A stretch of DNA of 50,753 nt. It comes from Chloroflexota bacterium (GTDB taxonomy: Bacteria > Chloroflexota > Anaerolineae > UBA4142). A model generated the notes under the pieces. It ran no database searches. It was given only the letters and a program-made list of their open reading frames with translations, and was not told where the DNA came from. The position numbers and the translations under genes are program-made. The stretch lies in the NCBI GenBank assembly GCA_016219275.1, contig JACRBM010000069.1, positions 1 to 50,753 on the forward strand, in the 5' to 3' direction. Of this stretch, positions 33,593-42,493 are shown one piece after another (the stretch's first letter is position 1; every line of letters starts with the position of its first letter).

Positions 33593-34648
33593 TTATTTGC
33601 TGGGATTCCAGCCATTCAGAACATTCGAGATCGTATACTTTTGAGATTGGCTCTCCGATAACAGCCGACGTGTGTCGCTCTTGATCGCGCCGGGTCCGGT
33701 CGTGCCGCATTCGTAAAAGCGCGAATCGGCGGGGAGGAAGGTCAGGGTGTTGCCATCCTTGTCTTTGCCGGTCATCGAATCCCAACCCTTGGCAGCGACG
33801 TGTGAATCCATCCAGCAATTGATGAACGCGACATGACCGACCGCGTTTGGATCAGCGGCGCGTGTGCCATCCGGCAAATTAGTCGTCGGATGCCAGGGAC
33901 GACCCAGTGTCACCGAAGCGTCCGCCATCGCCGGCGTTTCTTTTCTCAGTCGACACTGGATGAACAAGAATCCGAACGGTTGATCAAGCGAAGTACTTGC
34001 GGCGGTGATGTAGCCATTGTTGGTTGTGCTGCCGCGGTCGCGCGAGACAATCTCGCAATCGTCGAACACGGCTTGCCCCGCGCCGAAAATAAAATCTACG
34101 TGCCCGCTGATCGCACACTGGCAAAAATATTGCCTGCCCGAATTGACGAACAACGTGTCTTGATAACCGACCAGGTTGATGTTTTTGAAAAAGGCGCGGT
34201 CGCTACCCTTGTCGGTCTTGAGCGCGACTGCTTGTGGATTGGCAAAGCGTGTCGGATCGTCGTTCGCTTTGGCGGCGTTCGCCGGATAATCAAAGCCGTT
34301 CTCAATCGTCAAGTTCTCGGCGCGAAAATCGCTCGCGCGCACGATCACCGTGCCGCTGTCGTACGTGCCGTAGGTTGTGCCGTCCGGTCTTTTCGTGTCC
34401 GAAGCAACATCGAACGTGACGATGGTTTTAGCGCGATCCTCGCCGAGCCAGGTGATGAACGGTTTCGTGATGTCGAGTTTTTCGTAATAGCGTCCGGCCT
34501 TGATGACGATGAGGTATGGCTGGGTCGCGTTGCTCGGCGCATCGTTCAACGCACTCGCGATCCGCGCGAATGTTTTGACCCCGTTCACGCGCGCGCCCTC
34601 TGCGCCAGTGTACGCGGCATCCACGATTGCATCAAAGGTTGGCATCAT
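33593..34648 (-). CDS. CE8 pectinesterase, cytoplasmic
   Basis: The 351-residue enzyme has the pectin methylesterase motifs GYQDTLF (161-167, catalytic Asp 164), VDFIFGAG (184-191, second Asp) and LGRPW (248-252). It removes methyl esters from galacturonate. It starts two bases after the GH105 stop codon, so translation is probably coupled, and has no signal peptide. Most bacterial CE8 enzymes are exported; an internal one implies import of methylated oligomers. The PL1 gene follows 19 bases downstream. Confidence 0.92.
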   Translation of the reverse strand: MMPTFDAIVDAAYTGAEGARVNGVKTFARIASALNDAPSNATQPYLIVIKAGRYYEKLDITKPFITWLGEDRAKTIVTFDVASDTKRPDGTTYGTYDSGTVIVRASDFRAENLTIENGFDYPANAAKANDDPTRFANPQAVALKTDKGSDRAFFKNINLVGYQDTLFVNSGRQYFCQCAISGHVDFIFGAGQAVFDDCEIVSRDRGSTTNNGYITAASTSLDQPFGFLFIQCRLRKETPAMADASVTLGRPWHPTTNLPDGTRAADPNAVGHVAFINCWMDSHVAAKGWDSMTGKDKDGNTLTFLPADSRFYECGTTGPGAIKSDTRRLLSESQSQKYTISNVLNGWNPSK

Positions 34649-34650
34649 GG

Positions 34651-35778
34651 TTATCCCAGTTTTTCGATTTCCGCGCTCGCCAAAATAAACGCGCCGACGC
34701 CGTGATGGTTGTTCGTCACGATAGGTTCGTTGATATAGTACTCGAACGAACCGTCGCGGTACGGCGTGCCGCCCAAGCCCGCGCTGCGGCACGTGTGCGT
34801 GAGATTGATCGTGCCGTCGTCATTCGTCGTGACGAATTGCTGGACGATGCCTTCGAACGCACGTTGCGCGACGCGTGCGTACTCCGCATTGAGATAGCCC
34901 AAGCGCGCGCCACTTGCCATCGCGCACACGAACATGCATGACCCCGATGATTCGAGGTAATTGCCGGCACGCGTGCCTTGATCGAGAATTTGATACCACA
35001 CGCCGGTGGCTGGGTCTTGGACGCGCATCACCGCTTCGAGGGTGCGCGTGAGAATCGCAAGCAAGAGCGCGCGCGTGGGATGATCGCTCGGCATGTAGCC
35101 GAGCACATCCACCAACGCCATCACGTACCAACCGATGGCGCGTCCCCAGAAATAGGAGGAACACCCGGTTTGCGGGTTTGCCCAGAGTTGCTGTTTGCTT
35201 TCGTTCCAGGCGTGGTAGAGCAAACCGGTTTGCGGATCGCGCGTGTGCGCCTCGATCAAGACGAATTGGTGCGCGATGTCATCCCAGGGCGCGAGCGTGT
35301 GGTTCGGTCGGTGCGCCGCCTCCGCCCGCTGGCTCGCAAAGCTGGATTCGTACTGCGCCCAAAACGCGGTTGCCATGTACAAACCGTCGAGCCACATTTG
35401 GTACGGGTAGATTTGCTTGTGCCAAAAACCGCGCGAGTTGGTGCGTGGGTGCGTGTCGAGTTGTGCGCGGAGGAGATCGAGCGCGCGTTTGTATTTCGCG
35501 TCGCCGGTTTTTTCGTAGAGCGGAAACAACACCTTGCCAGTGTTGAGCCGGTCCACGTTGTACTCTTCGACGTGGTAACCGCGAATCGTGCCATCAGGTT
35601 GCACAAAGCGATCAATGTTGGATTGCATGTACGCGAAATATTTATCATCGCCGGTCGCGCGCCACACTTGCTCGAAACCTCTCAGCACGAGACCCCATTG
35701 ATAATTCCACTCGTCGGCGAGCGCGTCAAAGCGCGCCATCGTCGAATCTGCCATTCGTACAGACCATCGTTGAGTCAT
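34651..35778 (-). CDS. GH105 unsaturated galacturonyl/rhamnogalacturonyl hydrolase
   Basis: The 375-residue (alpha/alpha)6-barrel enzyme shows ADEWNYQWGLVLRGFEQVW in part, MWLDGLYMA (128-136, catalytic Asp 131) and FWGRAIGWYVMALVDVLGYMP in part, as in YteR/YesR. It hydrolyses the 4,5-unsaturated uronate left by pectate or rhamnogalacturonan lyases, acting inside the cell. AAGGAGAAG precedes the ATG. It fits directly downstream of the PL1 lyase in the pathway. Confidence 0.92.
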   Translation of the reverse strand: MTQRWSVRMADSTMARFDALADEWNYQWGLVLRGFEQVWRATGDDKYFAYMQSNIDRFVQPDGTIRGYHVEEYNVDRLNTGKVLFPLYEKTGDAKYKRALDLLRAQLDTHPRTNSRGFWHKQIYPYQMWLDGLYMATAFWAQYESSFASQRAEAAHRPNHTLAPWDDIAHQFVLIEAHTRDPQTGLLYHAWNESKQQLWANPQTGCSSYFWGRAIGWYVMALVDVLGYMPSDHPTRALLLAILTRTLEAVMRVQDPATGVWYQILDQGTRAGNYLESSGSCMFVCAMASGARLGYLNAEYARVAQRAFEGIVQQFVTTNDDGTINLTHTCRSAGLGGTPYRDGSFEYYINEPIVTNNHHGVGAFILASAEIEKLG

Positions 35779-35808
35779 TGCTTCTCCTTCGAAAATACCC
35801 CGCCCTTA

Positions 35809-35831
35809 CCCTCCCCTTGCCAAGGGGAGGG
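35809..35831. repeat. CCCTCCCC palindrome
   Basis: CCCTCCCCTTG (35809-35819) pairs perfectly with CAAGGGGAGGG (35821-35831). It lies in the 77-base gap between the GH4 and GH105 genes. Confidence 0.7.
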
Positions 35832-35855
35832 AAGGATGGGGTCGGTCGTCTGCGA

Positions 35856-37250
35856 TTAAATATCCCAACCCGGCAAAAACGCGCGGCTGGCTTGCAACAT
35901 CTCGCCAAACATCTCCCAGGTTTCGTCCAGCGGCAAACGATTGGTCGGATCGTTGAGCACGGCTTGGAACGCAAGGTCTTTATCGCGCGACAATGCCGCT
36001 TCGACGATCATCTCTTGATCCGCCACATGTTGCGCGACGAGCGCGTGGACGCCGGGCGGCAGCGCGCCCGCGACTACGGGTTGCACTTGATCGCGCGAAA
36101 AGCGCGCGTTGGTTTCCACAACCGCGCGCAAAGGCAAATTGGAAATTTGCCCCACGTTCTCAATGTTCACATTTGTCACCAAATCGCCAAGCCCAAGCAA
36201 CGCGCGCATTTGCGCGACGCCTTCTTCGCCGGACGCATCGAGCGCGAGCGGCACGCGTCCGGTCATCACCTCGCGCGTTTGTTGCGGCGCGTCGCGCCAA
36301 CGTTCGATGCGATAACCGGACACGGGCGTGCGAATCACGCCCCAGCGAAACAGTTCTTCGGGCGAGCGCGTGAATCCCGGTAAAAATTCGGCGAGGTGGC
36401 GGTCGCCCGCCGCGCCGAGCAGTCCGTAGCGTTTGAACAATTCGAATTTGATTTGATGCGCGCTGCGGAACCAATCGTTCCAACTTTCGACCTCGGCGCG
36501 CGTGTACTCGCGGAGCACGCCGGGTTCGGCGATGTGTCGCCGCACGAGCGCGAGCAAGTCCAGGTCGCGATAGAACGCGCGATCAATCCACGTAAAATGG
36601 TTGATGCCGGCAACGTTGACTTGAATTTCCTGGCGCGCGGGCATCGGCGAAACACCGAGATACTTTTCTACGAGTGAGGCAAGCAGATGTTGCGTGCCGA
36701 ACACTTCGTGGCAACAACCGAACACGTTCAACCTGGGTTCGACGCGCGTGAGCGTGCGCGTGCAGATCGTCATCGGATTCGTGTAATTGATGACCCAGGC
36801 ATTTGGACACTGCGCGGCAATGGCGCGCGCGAAATCGGCGTAGATGAGCGCGGAGCGCAGACCGCGCACGAGCCCGGGCGCGCCGGTCGTGTCGCCGACC
36901 GGGAAGAACATGTCGTAGCGTTCGGCAATCGCGATTTCTTCGCCCATCACTTCCAGCGAGCCGGGCTGAATCGAAAGCACGACGAAATCCGCGCCGCGCA
37001 ACGTTTCTTCGAGCGTGGCAATCGCCGTGTAATGCCAGCGCGAGACAACGCCGGGCTGTCGCGAAGCGTGCAGCCAGTTACCGAATTCCTCATTCAGTCG
37101 CGCCGATTCGAGATCAAGATCGTACAGCGCGACCTGCCCCGCCAGGTCGGGGCAGAGCGCGAGATCGTACATCAACTTGCGCGCCCACTGACGACTGCCG
37201 CCGCCGATGTACGCGATCTTGAGTTCGAGCGGTTTTGAGTTTAGGTACAT
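35856..37250 (-). CDS. GH4 NAD-dependent glycosidase, probable alpha-galacturonidase
   Basis: The 464-residue enzyme has the GH4 Rossmann start IAYIGGGSRQW (12-22), NYTNPM (155-160), the metal-binding CCHEVFG (179-185) and GINHFTW (215-221; His 218). GH4 enzymes use NAD and a divalent metal in a redox-elimination mechanism. The residues after CH track specificity; a CHEV motif has, to my recollection, been linked to alpha-galacturonidase LplD, which would suit this pectin locus. The start is uncertain (ATG 37250 or 37271, neither with a clear ribosome site). Residues about 366-373 (VGQISNLP) are encoded by an inserted palindromic repeat. Confidence 0.85.
   Translation of the reverse strand: MYLNSKPLELKIAYIGGGSRQWARKLMYDLALCPDLAGQVALYDLDLESARLNEEFGNWLHASRQPGVVSRWHYTAIATLEETLRGADFVVLSIQPGSLEVMGEEIAIAERYDMFFPVGDTTGAPGLVRGLRSALIYADFARAIAAQCPNAWVINYTNPMTICTRTLTRVEPRLNVFGCCHEVFGTQHLLASLVEKYLGVSPMPARQEIQVNVAGINHFTWIDRAFYRDLDLLALVRRHIAEPGVLREYTRAEVESWNDWFRSAHQIKFELFKRYGLLGAAGDRHLAEFLPGFTRSPEELFRWGVIRTPVSGYRIERWRDAPQQTREVMTGRVPLALDASGEEGVAQMRALLGLGDLVTNVNIENVGQISNLPLRAVVETNARFSRDQVQPVVAGALPPGVHALVAQHVADQEMIVEAALSRDKDLAFQAVLNDPTNRLPLDETWEMFGEMLQASRAFLPGWDI
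36133..36155. repeat. Palindromic repeat inserted in frame within the GH4 gene
   Basis: GGCAAAT and ATTTGCC flank a 5-base loop, followed by CCAC. This is the same element as the intergenic copies at 8579, 10155 and 28724. Read on the minus strand it encodes GQISNLP without breaking the frame. Confidence 0.75.
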
Positions 37251-37329
37251 ATTGGATAGCAAATTGAGCATGGAGCGTTAGAATGCTTCCAACGCTCAAT
37301 GCTCGATGATCTATCGTTTTCGCGGCGAC

Positions 37330-37369
37330 AGAATCCAGGTTTCCGCCGAAGGCGAGAAACCTGGATTCT
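37330..37369. repeat. Double palindrome, AGAAACC family, copy 5
   Basis: AGAATCCAGGTTTC and GAAACCTGGATTCT flank a loop that itself can pair (CGCC with GGCG). It sits between the binding-protein gene and the GH4 gene and could reduce read-through. Confidence 0.8.
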
Positions 37370-37401
37370 ACCCTACAAACATCTCGCCGCACAATCCATG
37401 A

Positions 37402-39099
37402 TTATTTTACCGCGTATCCCGCGTCTTGCAAAGTCTTCTTGGCTTCGGCTTCCCACTTGGCAGCGCCCAGACTGTCCAGACCCTTGAGAAAGTCTGCCCA
37501 GGACTGATCGGTCAGCGGCTTGGTTCCCAGGACGAATCCCAGGATGTTTTCATCGTAAAAGCGCTTGAGGTCCGCGCGGTTCGCCGGGAACGTGATCAAT
37601 TTATCTGGCTTGGAATCGGTCCACGGTTGGCTCGAGAAGAACTGGTAGAATGACATGGGTGAAATCGTGCGACCGTTCTTGCTCTTGAAATCCACGTAGC
37701 GCGCTTGCACCTCTTTTGGATCGTTGACGTAGATCAATTGATTCCGCATTTGGGTCAGGTTCTGCGTGGCTTCGGCATTCCATGCCAACTTGGGGTCGGG
37801 CAGACCTTCGGTCGTCACCACGCCATCCTTGTCCAATTTGTAGTTGACGCCTTCCACGCCAAAACCATTCAGATAGTAGCCCTCCGGCGACGCCATCCAT
37901 TCGAGCAACTTGGCGATGGCGGGACCTTTGCCGGCATCGGCGGCTTTTTTGGACATGGCAAAGATACTGCCGATCGCGCCATACGCGTCATAGTACGATT
38001 TTTTCCCGGTCGGTCCTTTGAGCGCGGGTAGCGGCGCCCATTCGCCGGTGGGAAAGTTGGCGTCGAACTTGACGTAGTTGGGTTGATTGGCGAGCGCCGC
38101 GAAATCTTCCCACATGATACCATACCGACCCTGGGCGTGACGAATGCGGAATTCGTCGCGATTGATCGTCGCCCAGTCTGGATCAATCACTTTGGCGTCC
38201 ACAAATTGTTTGAACGCCGCGAGCGCCTTGGGAAAGTCTGGGTCGCGCACGTTCAGCCCGAACTTGTCCGGGTTGGCAAAGTTCCACAAGTCGGGCAAGC
38301 CATACGCGCCGACGAAAAAGTCGAACCGATTGCCCAGTCCCCACGTCCCGGAATCCCAGTAGCCGCCGAGTCCGTACGTATCGTTCTTGCCGTTGCCGTC
38401 CGGATCCTTTTCGGTGAATGCTTTGGCAACGACGAGCAACTCGTCAATCGTCGTCGGCGCTTTGAGTCCCAACTTGTCGAGCCAATCTTTGCGAATGACA
38501 AGACCCTCGCGGCGGGGCAGATTGGGCACTTCGACGGTACACATTTGTTTGCCATCAACTTTGGTCAAGGCGAGCGAGGCAGAGTCATAGTGCGTCTTGA
38601 CGCGATTGGGCATTGCCTTCAGCACGTCGTCAATCGGCGCGATCAAACCCTGCTTGTTCAGTTCGATGCACTTGTTGCGTTCGCTCGAAGTACTGGCGGT
38701 CTGAAAGAAATCGGGCAAAGCATTCGCGGCGGCGGCGGCGTTGAGCTTGGTTTCGCCGTCTGCGCCGGTGGGAATGATCACGTACTTGAGATTGATGTTT
38801 AGTTTTTCGCGGATCGTCTTGTAACCGACCCAGCTTTCTGGGGGCGGACCTGCCTGGGTCGTGGTTGCCTGCGCCCACAGTTCGATGTCAACGGGCTTAG
38901 TCGCCGCCGGTGTCGGCGGCGCGGCGGTCGGCGCTGGCGCTTTGGTCGCGGCAGGCGCTGTTGCGCCGGACGCACCTGTCGTCGGGGCAGCCGCAGGCGG
39001 CGCTTTGGTCGGTTCGGCTGTTGGCGCGACACACGCCGTCAGCGCCACGATGGCAAGCGCGACCAACGCCATTCTGATGAACATGATTTTCTGACTCAT
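37402..39099 (-). CDS. Carbohydrate ABC transporter substrate-binding lipoprotein
   Basis: The 565-residue product starts at ATG 39099 (MSQKIMFIRM; GAGGAGG upstream) with a lipobox LTAC. An Ala/Pro/Thr linker (about 25-65) precedes a large LplA/YtcQ-type solute-binding domain (LNINLKYVIIP, GLIAPIDDVLKAMPN, GLVIRKDWLDKLGLKAPTTIDEL in part). This class pairs with LplB/LplC permeases and commonly binds uronate or complex polysaccharide fragments. In this locus the ligand is most likely oligogalacturonide. Confidence 0.9.
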   Translation of the reverse strand: MSQKIMFIRMALVALAIVALTACVAPTAEPTKAPPAAAPTTGASGATAPAATKAPAPTAAPPTPAATKPVDIELWAQATTTQAGPPPESWVGYKTIREKLNINLKYVIIPTGADGETKLNAAAAANALPDFFQTASTSSERNKCIELNKQGLIAPIDDVLKAMPNRVKTHYDSASLALTKVDGKQMCTVEVPNLPRREGLVIRKDWLDKLGLKAPTTIDELLVVAKAFTEKDPDGNGKNDTYGLGGYWDSGTWGLGNRFDFFVGAYGLPDLWNFANPDKFGLNVRDPDFPKALAAFKQFVDAKVIDPDWATINRDEFRIRHAQGRYGIMWEDFAALANQPNYVKFDANFPTGEWAPLPALKGPTGKKSYYDAYGAIGSIFAMSKKAADAGKGPAIAKLLEWMASPEGYYLNGFGVEGVNYKLDKDGVVTTEGLPDPKLAWNAEATQNLTQMRNQLIYVNDPKEVQARYVDFKSKNGRTISPMSFYQFFSSQPWTDSKPDKLITFPANRADLKRFYDENILGFVLGTKPLTDQSWADFLKGLDSLGAAKWEAEAKKTLQDAGYAVK

Positions 39100-39202
39100 C
39101 GAATTCCTCCTCGAATCGTTTGGTATCTTGGGAAACACATAATTGTGGTTGGGTTGATCAACGCGCGACAATCAAACTCCTCTCTTCACGCGACAAGTGA
39201 AT

Positions 39203-40084
39203 TCATTCTTTCACACTGCCGACCAGGGTCCCCTTGGTAAAGTAACGCTGAATCCAGGGATAGACCGCGACCATGGGCAGCATCGTGAGCAAGACGGCGG
39301 CGGACTTGAGCGATTCGATGGACGCGGCGCGCGTGACGTCGTAATCTACGTACTCGCTGAAACTCGTCCCAACGAGAATGTTGCGGAGGAGGACGGGCAA
39401 CGGCGTCAAGTTCGAATCGTTCAGGTATAGGATGGGTGTGAAGAATTCGTTCCAATATTGAACGGCGTAGAACAAACCAATTGTGAGCAGGATCGGTTTG
39501 GACAACGGCAGGATGACCTGCAACAAGACTTGCAAGTCGTTCGCGCCGTCAATGCGCGCGGCTTCTTTGATTTCGTCCGGAATACCCTCGAAAAAACTTT
39601 TCATCACGAGCACATTCGTCACGCCGATGGCGGGCGGCACGATGATGGCGAGAATATTGTTGATCCAGCCCAGCGTTCGCGCGACGAGCAAATAGACCGG
39701 GACCAAACCGACGTGAAACAAAAAGGTGAAGAGGATCAGTGCGATGATGAGATTCCGCCCCGGCAGGGTGCGCGTGGAAAGCGCGAACGCCAGCGGCACG
39801 GTGAGCACGAGCGAAAGCGTGGTGCCGGTGATGGTGATAATAATGCTATTGAGCGTCGCGCGCGGAAAGGTCGGATGCGTCAGCATCTGTTCGTACGCGC
39901 CCAACGACCACTCCCAGGGCCATTGAAACATGGGCACCCCGCCGCGATTGAAAACTTCTAATGGTGTAACCGAAGACATGATCACGCGCCACAATGGGAC
40001 GATGATGATCAGTAAGACGACCAGTAGAAATCCGTTGACGAGCAATTGAAAACCTCGGTCTTCACGACCACTAATGCGGAACAT
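39203..40084 (-). CDS. Carbohydrate ABC transporter permease (LplC/YtcP type)
   Basis: The 293-residue protein has six transmembrane helices and the inner-membrane EAA loop EAARIDGANDLQVLLQVILP. It starts at ATG 40084 (MFRISGRED), seven bases after TTAGGAG. It forms the membrane channel together with the neighbouring LplB-type permease. The gap of 103 bases to the binding-protein gene contains TTGATCAA but no recognised operator. Confidence 0.92.
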   Translation of the reverse strand: MFRISGREDRGFQLLVNGFLLVVLLIIIVPLWRVIMSSVTPLEVFNRGGVPMFQWPWEWSLGAYEQMLTHPTFPRATLNSIIITITGTTLSLVLTVPLAFALSTRTLPGRNLIIALILFTFLFHVGLVPVYLLVARTLGWINNILAIIVPPAIGVTNVLVMKSFFEGIPDEIKEAARIDGANDLQVLLQVILPLSKPILLTIGLFYAVQYWNEFFTPILYLNDSNLTPLPVLLRNILVGTSFSEYVDYDVTRAASIESLKSAAVLLTMLPMVAVYPWIQRYFTKGTLVGSVKE

Positions 40085-40160
40085 ATTCACTCCTAAAGAA
40101 TGAACGCGGGGGGATGAAGGATGAACAACAATCGCCTTGATTCTGCATCCTGCGTCCTTG

Positions 40161-41138
40161 CTAGAATAGACTCTGGTTTGCCATCCGCTTGGCGGCGCGA
40201 TTTGCAGTGACAATCAAGATCAAACCGAACACGCCCTTGAACAGACCAACTGCGGTCGCCAGACTGAATTGAAAGTCCAGAATGCCGCTCCGATAGACCC
40301 AGGTGTCAATGATGTCGCCGACGCTGTACACCGGCACCGAGTACAACACAAAGAGCTGACCGAACCCGGCGTCGAGGATATTGCCGATCCGCAGGAGTGT
40401 AATGAGCACGATCACCGGAACGATGCCTGGGATCGAGATATGCCAAATGCGTCGCCAGCGCGAAGCGCCATCCACTTCCGCCGCCTCGTACAAGTCGGGG
40501 TTGATGCCGAGCAGCGCGGCAAGATAGAGGATCGTGCTCCAGCCGGTTTCTTTCCAGATATCGGAACCAATGACGATCTGGCGGAACCAATCCGGCGATG
40601 TGAGAAACGAAATCGGTTGACCGCCCGCGGCTTTGATGGCTTCATTGATCATGCCGTTGCCGGGGGAAAACAATGAGAGCATCAGCCCAAACATAATCAC
40701 CCACGATATGAAATGCGGCAGATACGTGATGGTTTGCACCAGCGAGCGGAAGAACATGAATCGCGATTCGTGAATCGCGATGGCAAGCACGATCGCGATG
40801 GGCAAGCCGAGAATGAGTTTGGCAGTGCTGAAGAAAACAGTGTTGACGAGCAACTGACTAAAATAGAACGAATTAAAAAAAGTCTCGAAATGCTGAAACC
40901 CGATCCACGGACTCGCTTCGACGCCGAGGAGGGGACGAAAATCTTTGAACGCGATTTGCGCGTTGTAGATGGGGATGTACCGGAAGATCACATAGTAGGC
41001 GAGCGGGGGAATGAGCAGCAGATACAACCAGCGATGCTTCCACATCGCGCGCGCGAGGCGTTTGAAGCGGATGGATAACGCGTCGGTTGGCACCATCGCG
41101 AGTTCGCGCGAAGCCGGTTTCAAAGCATATTCACTCAT
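40161..41138 (-). CDS. Carbohydrate ABC transporter permease (LplB type)
   Basis: The 325-residue protein has six transmembrane helices, RWLYLLLIPPLAYYVIFRYIP in part near the N-terminus and an EAA loop EAAEVDGASRWRRIWHISIP. The start is ATG 41138 with GAGG upstream; a TTG at 41162 is less likely. It is the first gene of the pectin locus. The ATPase that drives this transporter type (MsmX/MsmK-like) is usually encoded elsewhere and shared, and none is found here. Confidence 0.92.
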   Translation of the reverse strand: MSEYALKPASRELAMVPTDALSIRFKRLARAMWKHRWLYLLLIPPLAYYVIFRYIPIYNAQIAFKDFRPLLGVEASPWIGFQHFETFFNSFYFSQLLVNTVFFSTAKLILGLPIAIVLAIAIHESRFMFFRSLVQTITYLPHFISWVIMFGLMLSLFSPGNGMINEAIKAAGGQPISFLTSPDWFRQIVIGSDIWKETGWSTILYLAALLGINPDLYEAAEVDGASRWRRIWHISIPGIVPVIVLITLLRIGNILDAGFGQLFVLYSVPVYSVGDIIDTWVYRSGILDFQFSLATAVGLFKGVFGLILIVTANRAAKRMANQSLF

Positions 41139-41266
41139 ACACACCTCGTCGTGCTTTGACAAGCAGTTTAGCCGATGTTAGAATCGTAGCAGGTTGATTA
41201 TAAACGATATGAACTGGCGCGCACGCCAACAATGCGCCAAGAATGCGCCATAGTGTGTACTCAAGT

Positions 41267-42493
41267 ATGGAACTCGACAATTTTCGCAAACAAGTTAGAG
41301 ATGCGCTAGAGCATCTGTACGATACCGCCTATCTCGAAACGCACCCGCTGTTGTTACAGTTTCCCAATCAACCCGCCGATAGCCGTTTGACGCGCGCACA
41401 AAAACTGCGCGGGCTGTTGAAAGAGGCGATTGAAGCGTTGCGTCCGCCAGAAGGATCGCCCGCCGGTTCGCCGGAATGGCGCAGTTATCTCGCGTTGCGT
41501 TATCGCTACGTGCAGGGTTTGAGTCACGGCGAAGTGGAGAGCGAACTCGGCATCAGTCTGCGGCAATTGCAACGCGAGCTTCACAAGGGTCTGGACGCGG
41601 TTGCAACGGCGCTGTGGGAGAAACGGGTCGCCTTGCCGGCGTCGGCGCCGGATGAAACGCAAGCCCTGGAGCGGGAGCTGAACGAGTGGCACATCTCGCG
41701 TCAAAATTGCGCGGTGCAAACCTTGGTGGACGATACGCTGTGGATGTGCCAGCCGTTATTCGCCGAACGCGGCATCCGCGCGCAGAACGATTTGCCCGCG
41801 CGCCTCGCGCCGGTGTACGTGGATGCGACGTTGACGCGCCAAGCGTTGTTCCACGTCCTGCGTGTGTTGGCGCGCGCGCCGGGCACGCTGACCCTGGATG
41901 CGCGTGAGGAGAGCAAAGAAACACATCTCGTTTTGCAAAGCGAGACGCCACGGATGTTTGAACGAGAAGCAAACTGGCGACTCGCGCAGGTAATTTGCCA
42001 ACAACTCGGCATTCAACTGGCGGCGCGCCAGCTTGCCGAGGGGCGCACCGAAATTGCGTTGACGTTGCCGCGCGCGAGCCAGCCGCGCGTGTTGATGATT
42101 GACGACAATGCGGCGTTGCATACCTTGTTCGAGCGCTACCTCACGCCGCAGCACTATGAACTTTTGCACGCGTACAACGGTCAAACCGCGTTGCAATTGG
42201 CGGCGACGCGTCCCGATGTGATCACGCTCGACGTGATGATGCCGAACGTGGATGGCTGGCAAGTGTTGCGCGCGCTGACGAGCGACCCCGCAACCGCGCG
42301 CATCCCCGTCGTGATTTGCTCCGTGCTCAAAGAACCGCAACTCGCGTTCGCGCTCGGCGCGCGCGCGTACCTCAAAAAACCGGTAGACCGCAACGAGTTG
42401 GCGACTACGCTGGCGCGTCTGTTGTCGTCGGCAGACCGCGCAGCGGCAGAGTCGCCAACAATGCCTGCAGATAACTCAGCGTCTCGGTCGTAG
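41267..42493 (+). CDS. HTH, degenerate kinase and receiver fusion protein
   Basis: The 408-residue product has three parts. Residues about 1-120 include a sigma-region-4-like helix-turn-helix (LALRYRYVQGLSHGEVESEL in part, ISLRQLQRELHKGLDAV). Residues about 145-275 resemble a histidine-kinase ATPase domain that lacks the N-box Asn and the DxGxG loop, so it is probably a pseudokinase. Residues about 280-395 are a canonical receiver (RVLMIDDN, LDVMMPNVDGW, Lys in YLKKP). The start is uncertain (ATG 41267 preferred over 41243). Its 3' end overlaps the convergent hybrid kinase gene by 89 bases. It may receive phosphate from that kinase. Confidence 0.75.
   Translation: MELDNFRKQVRDALEHLYDTAYLETHPLLLQFPNQPADSRLTRAQKLRGLLKEAIEALRPPEGSPAGSPEWRSYLALRYRYVQGLSHGEVESELGISLRQLQRELHKGLDAVATALWEKRVALPASAPDETQALERELNEWHISRQNCAVQTLVDDTLWMCQPLFAERGIRAQNDLPARLAPVYVDATLTRQALFHVLRVLARAPGTLTLDAREESKETHLVLQSETPRMFEREANWRLAQVICQQLGIQLAARQLAEGRTEIALTLPRASQPRVLMIDDNAALHTLFERYLTPQHYELLHAYNGQTALQLAATRPDVITLDVMMPNVDGWQVLRALTSDPATARIPVVICSVLKEPQLAFALGARAYLKKPVDRNELATTLARLLSSADRAAAESPTMPADNSASRS

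Noticed and set aside
41139-41242. Promoter for the pectin locus with TATAAT near 41195
   Set aside because: A TATAAT-like box exists on the minus strand, but no -35 lies at an acceptable distance and no recognisable operator was found.
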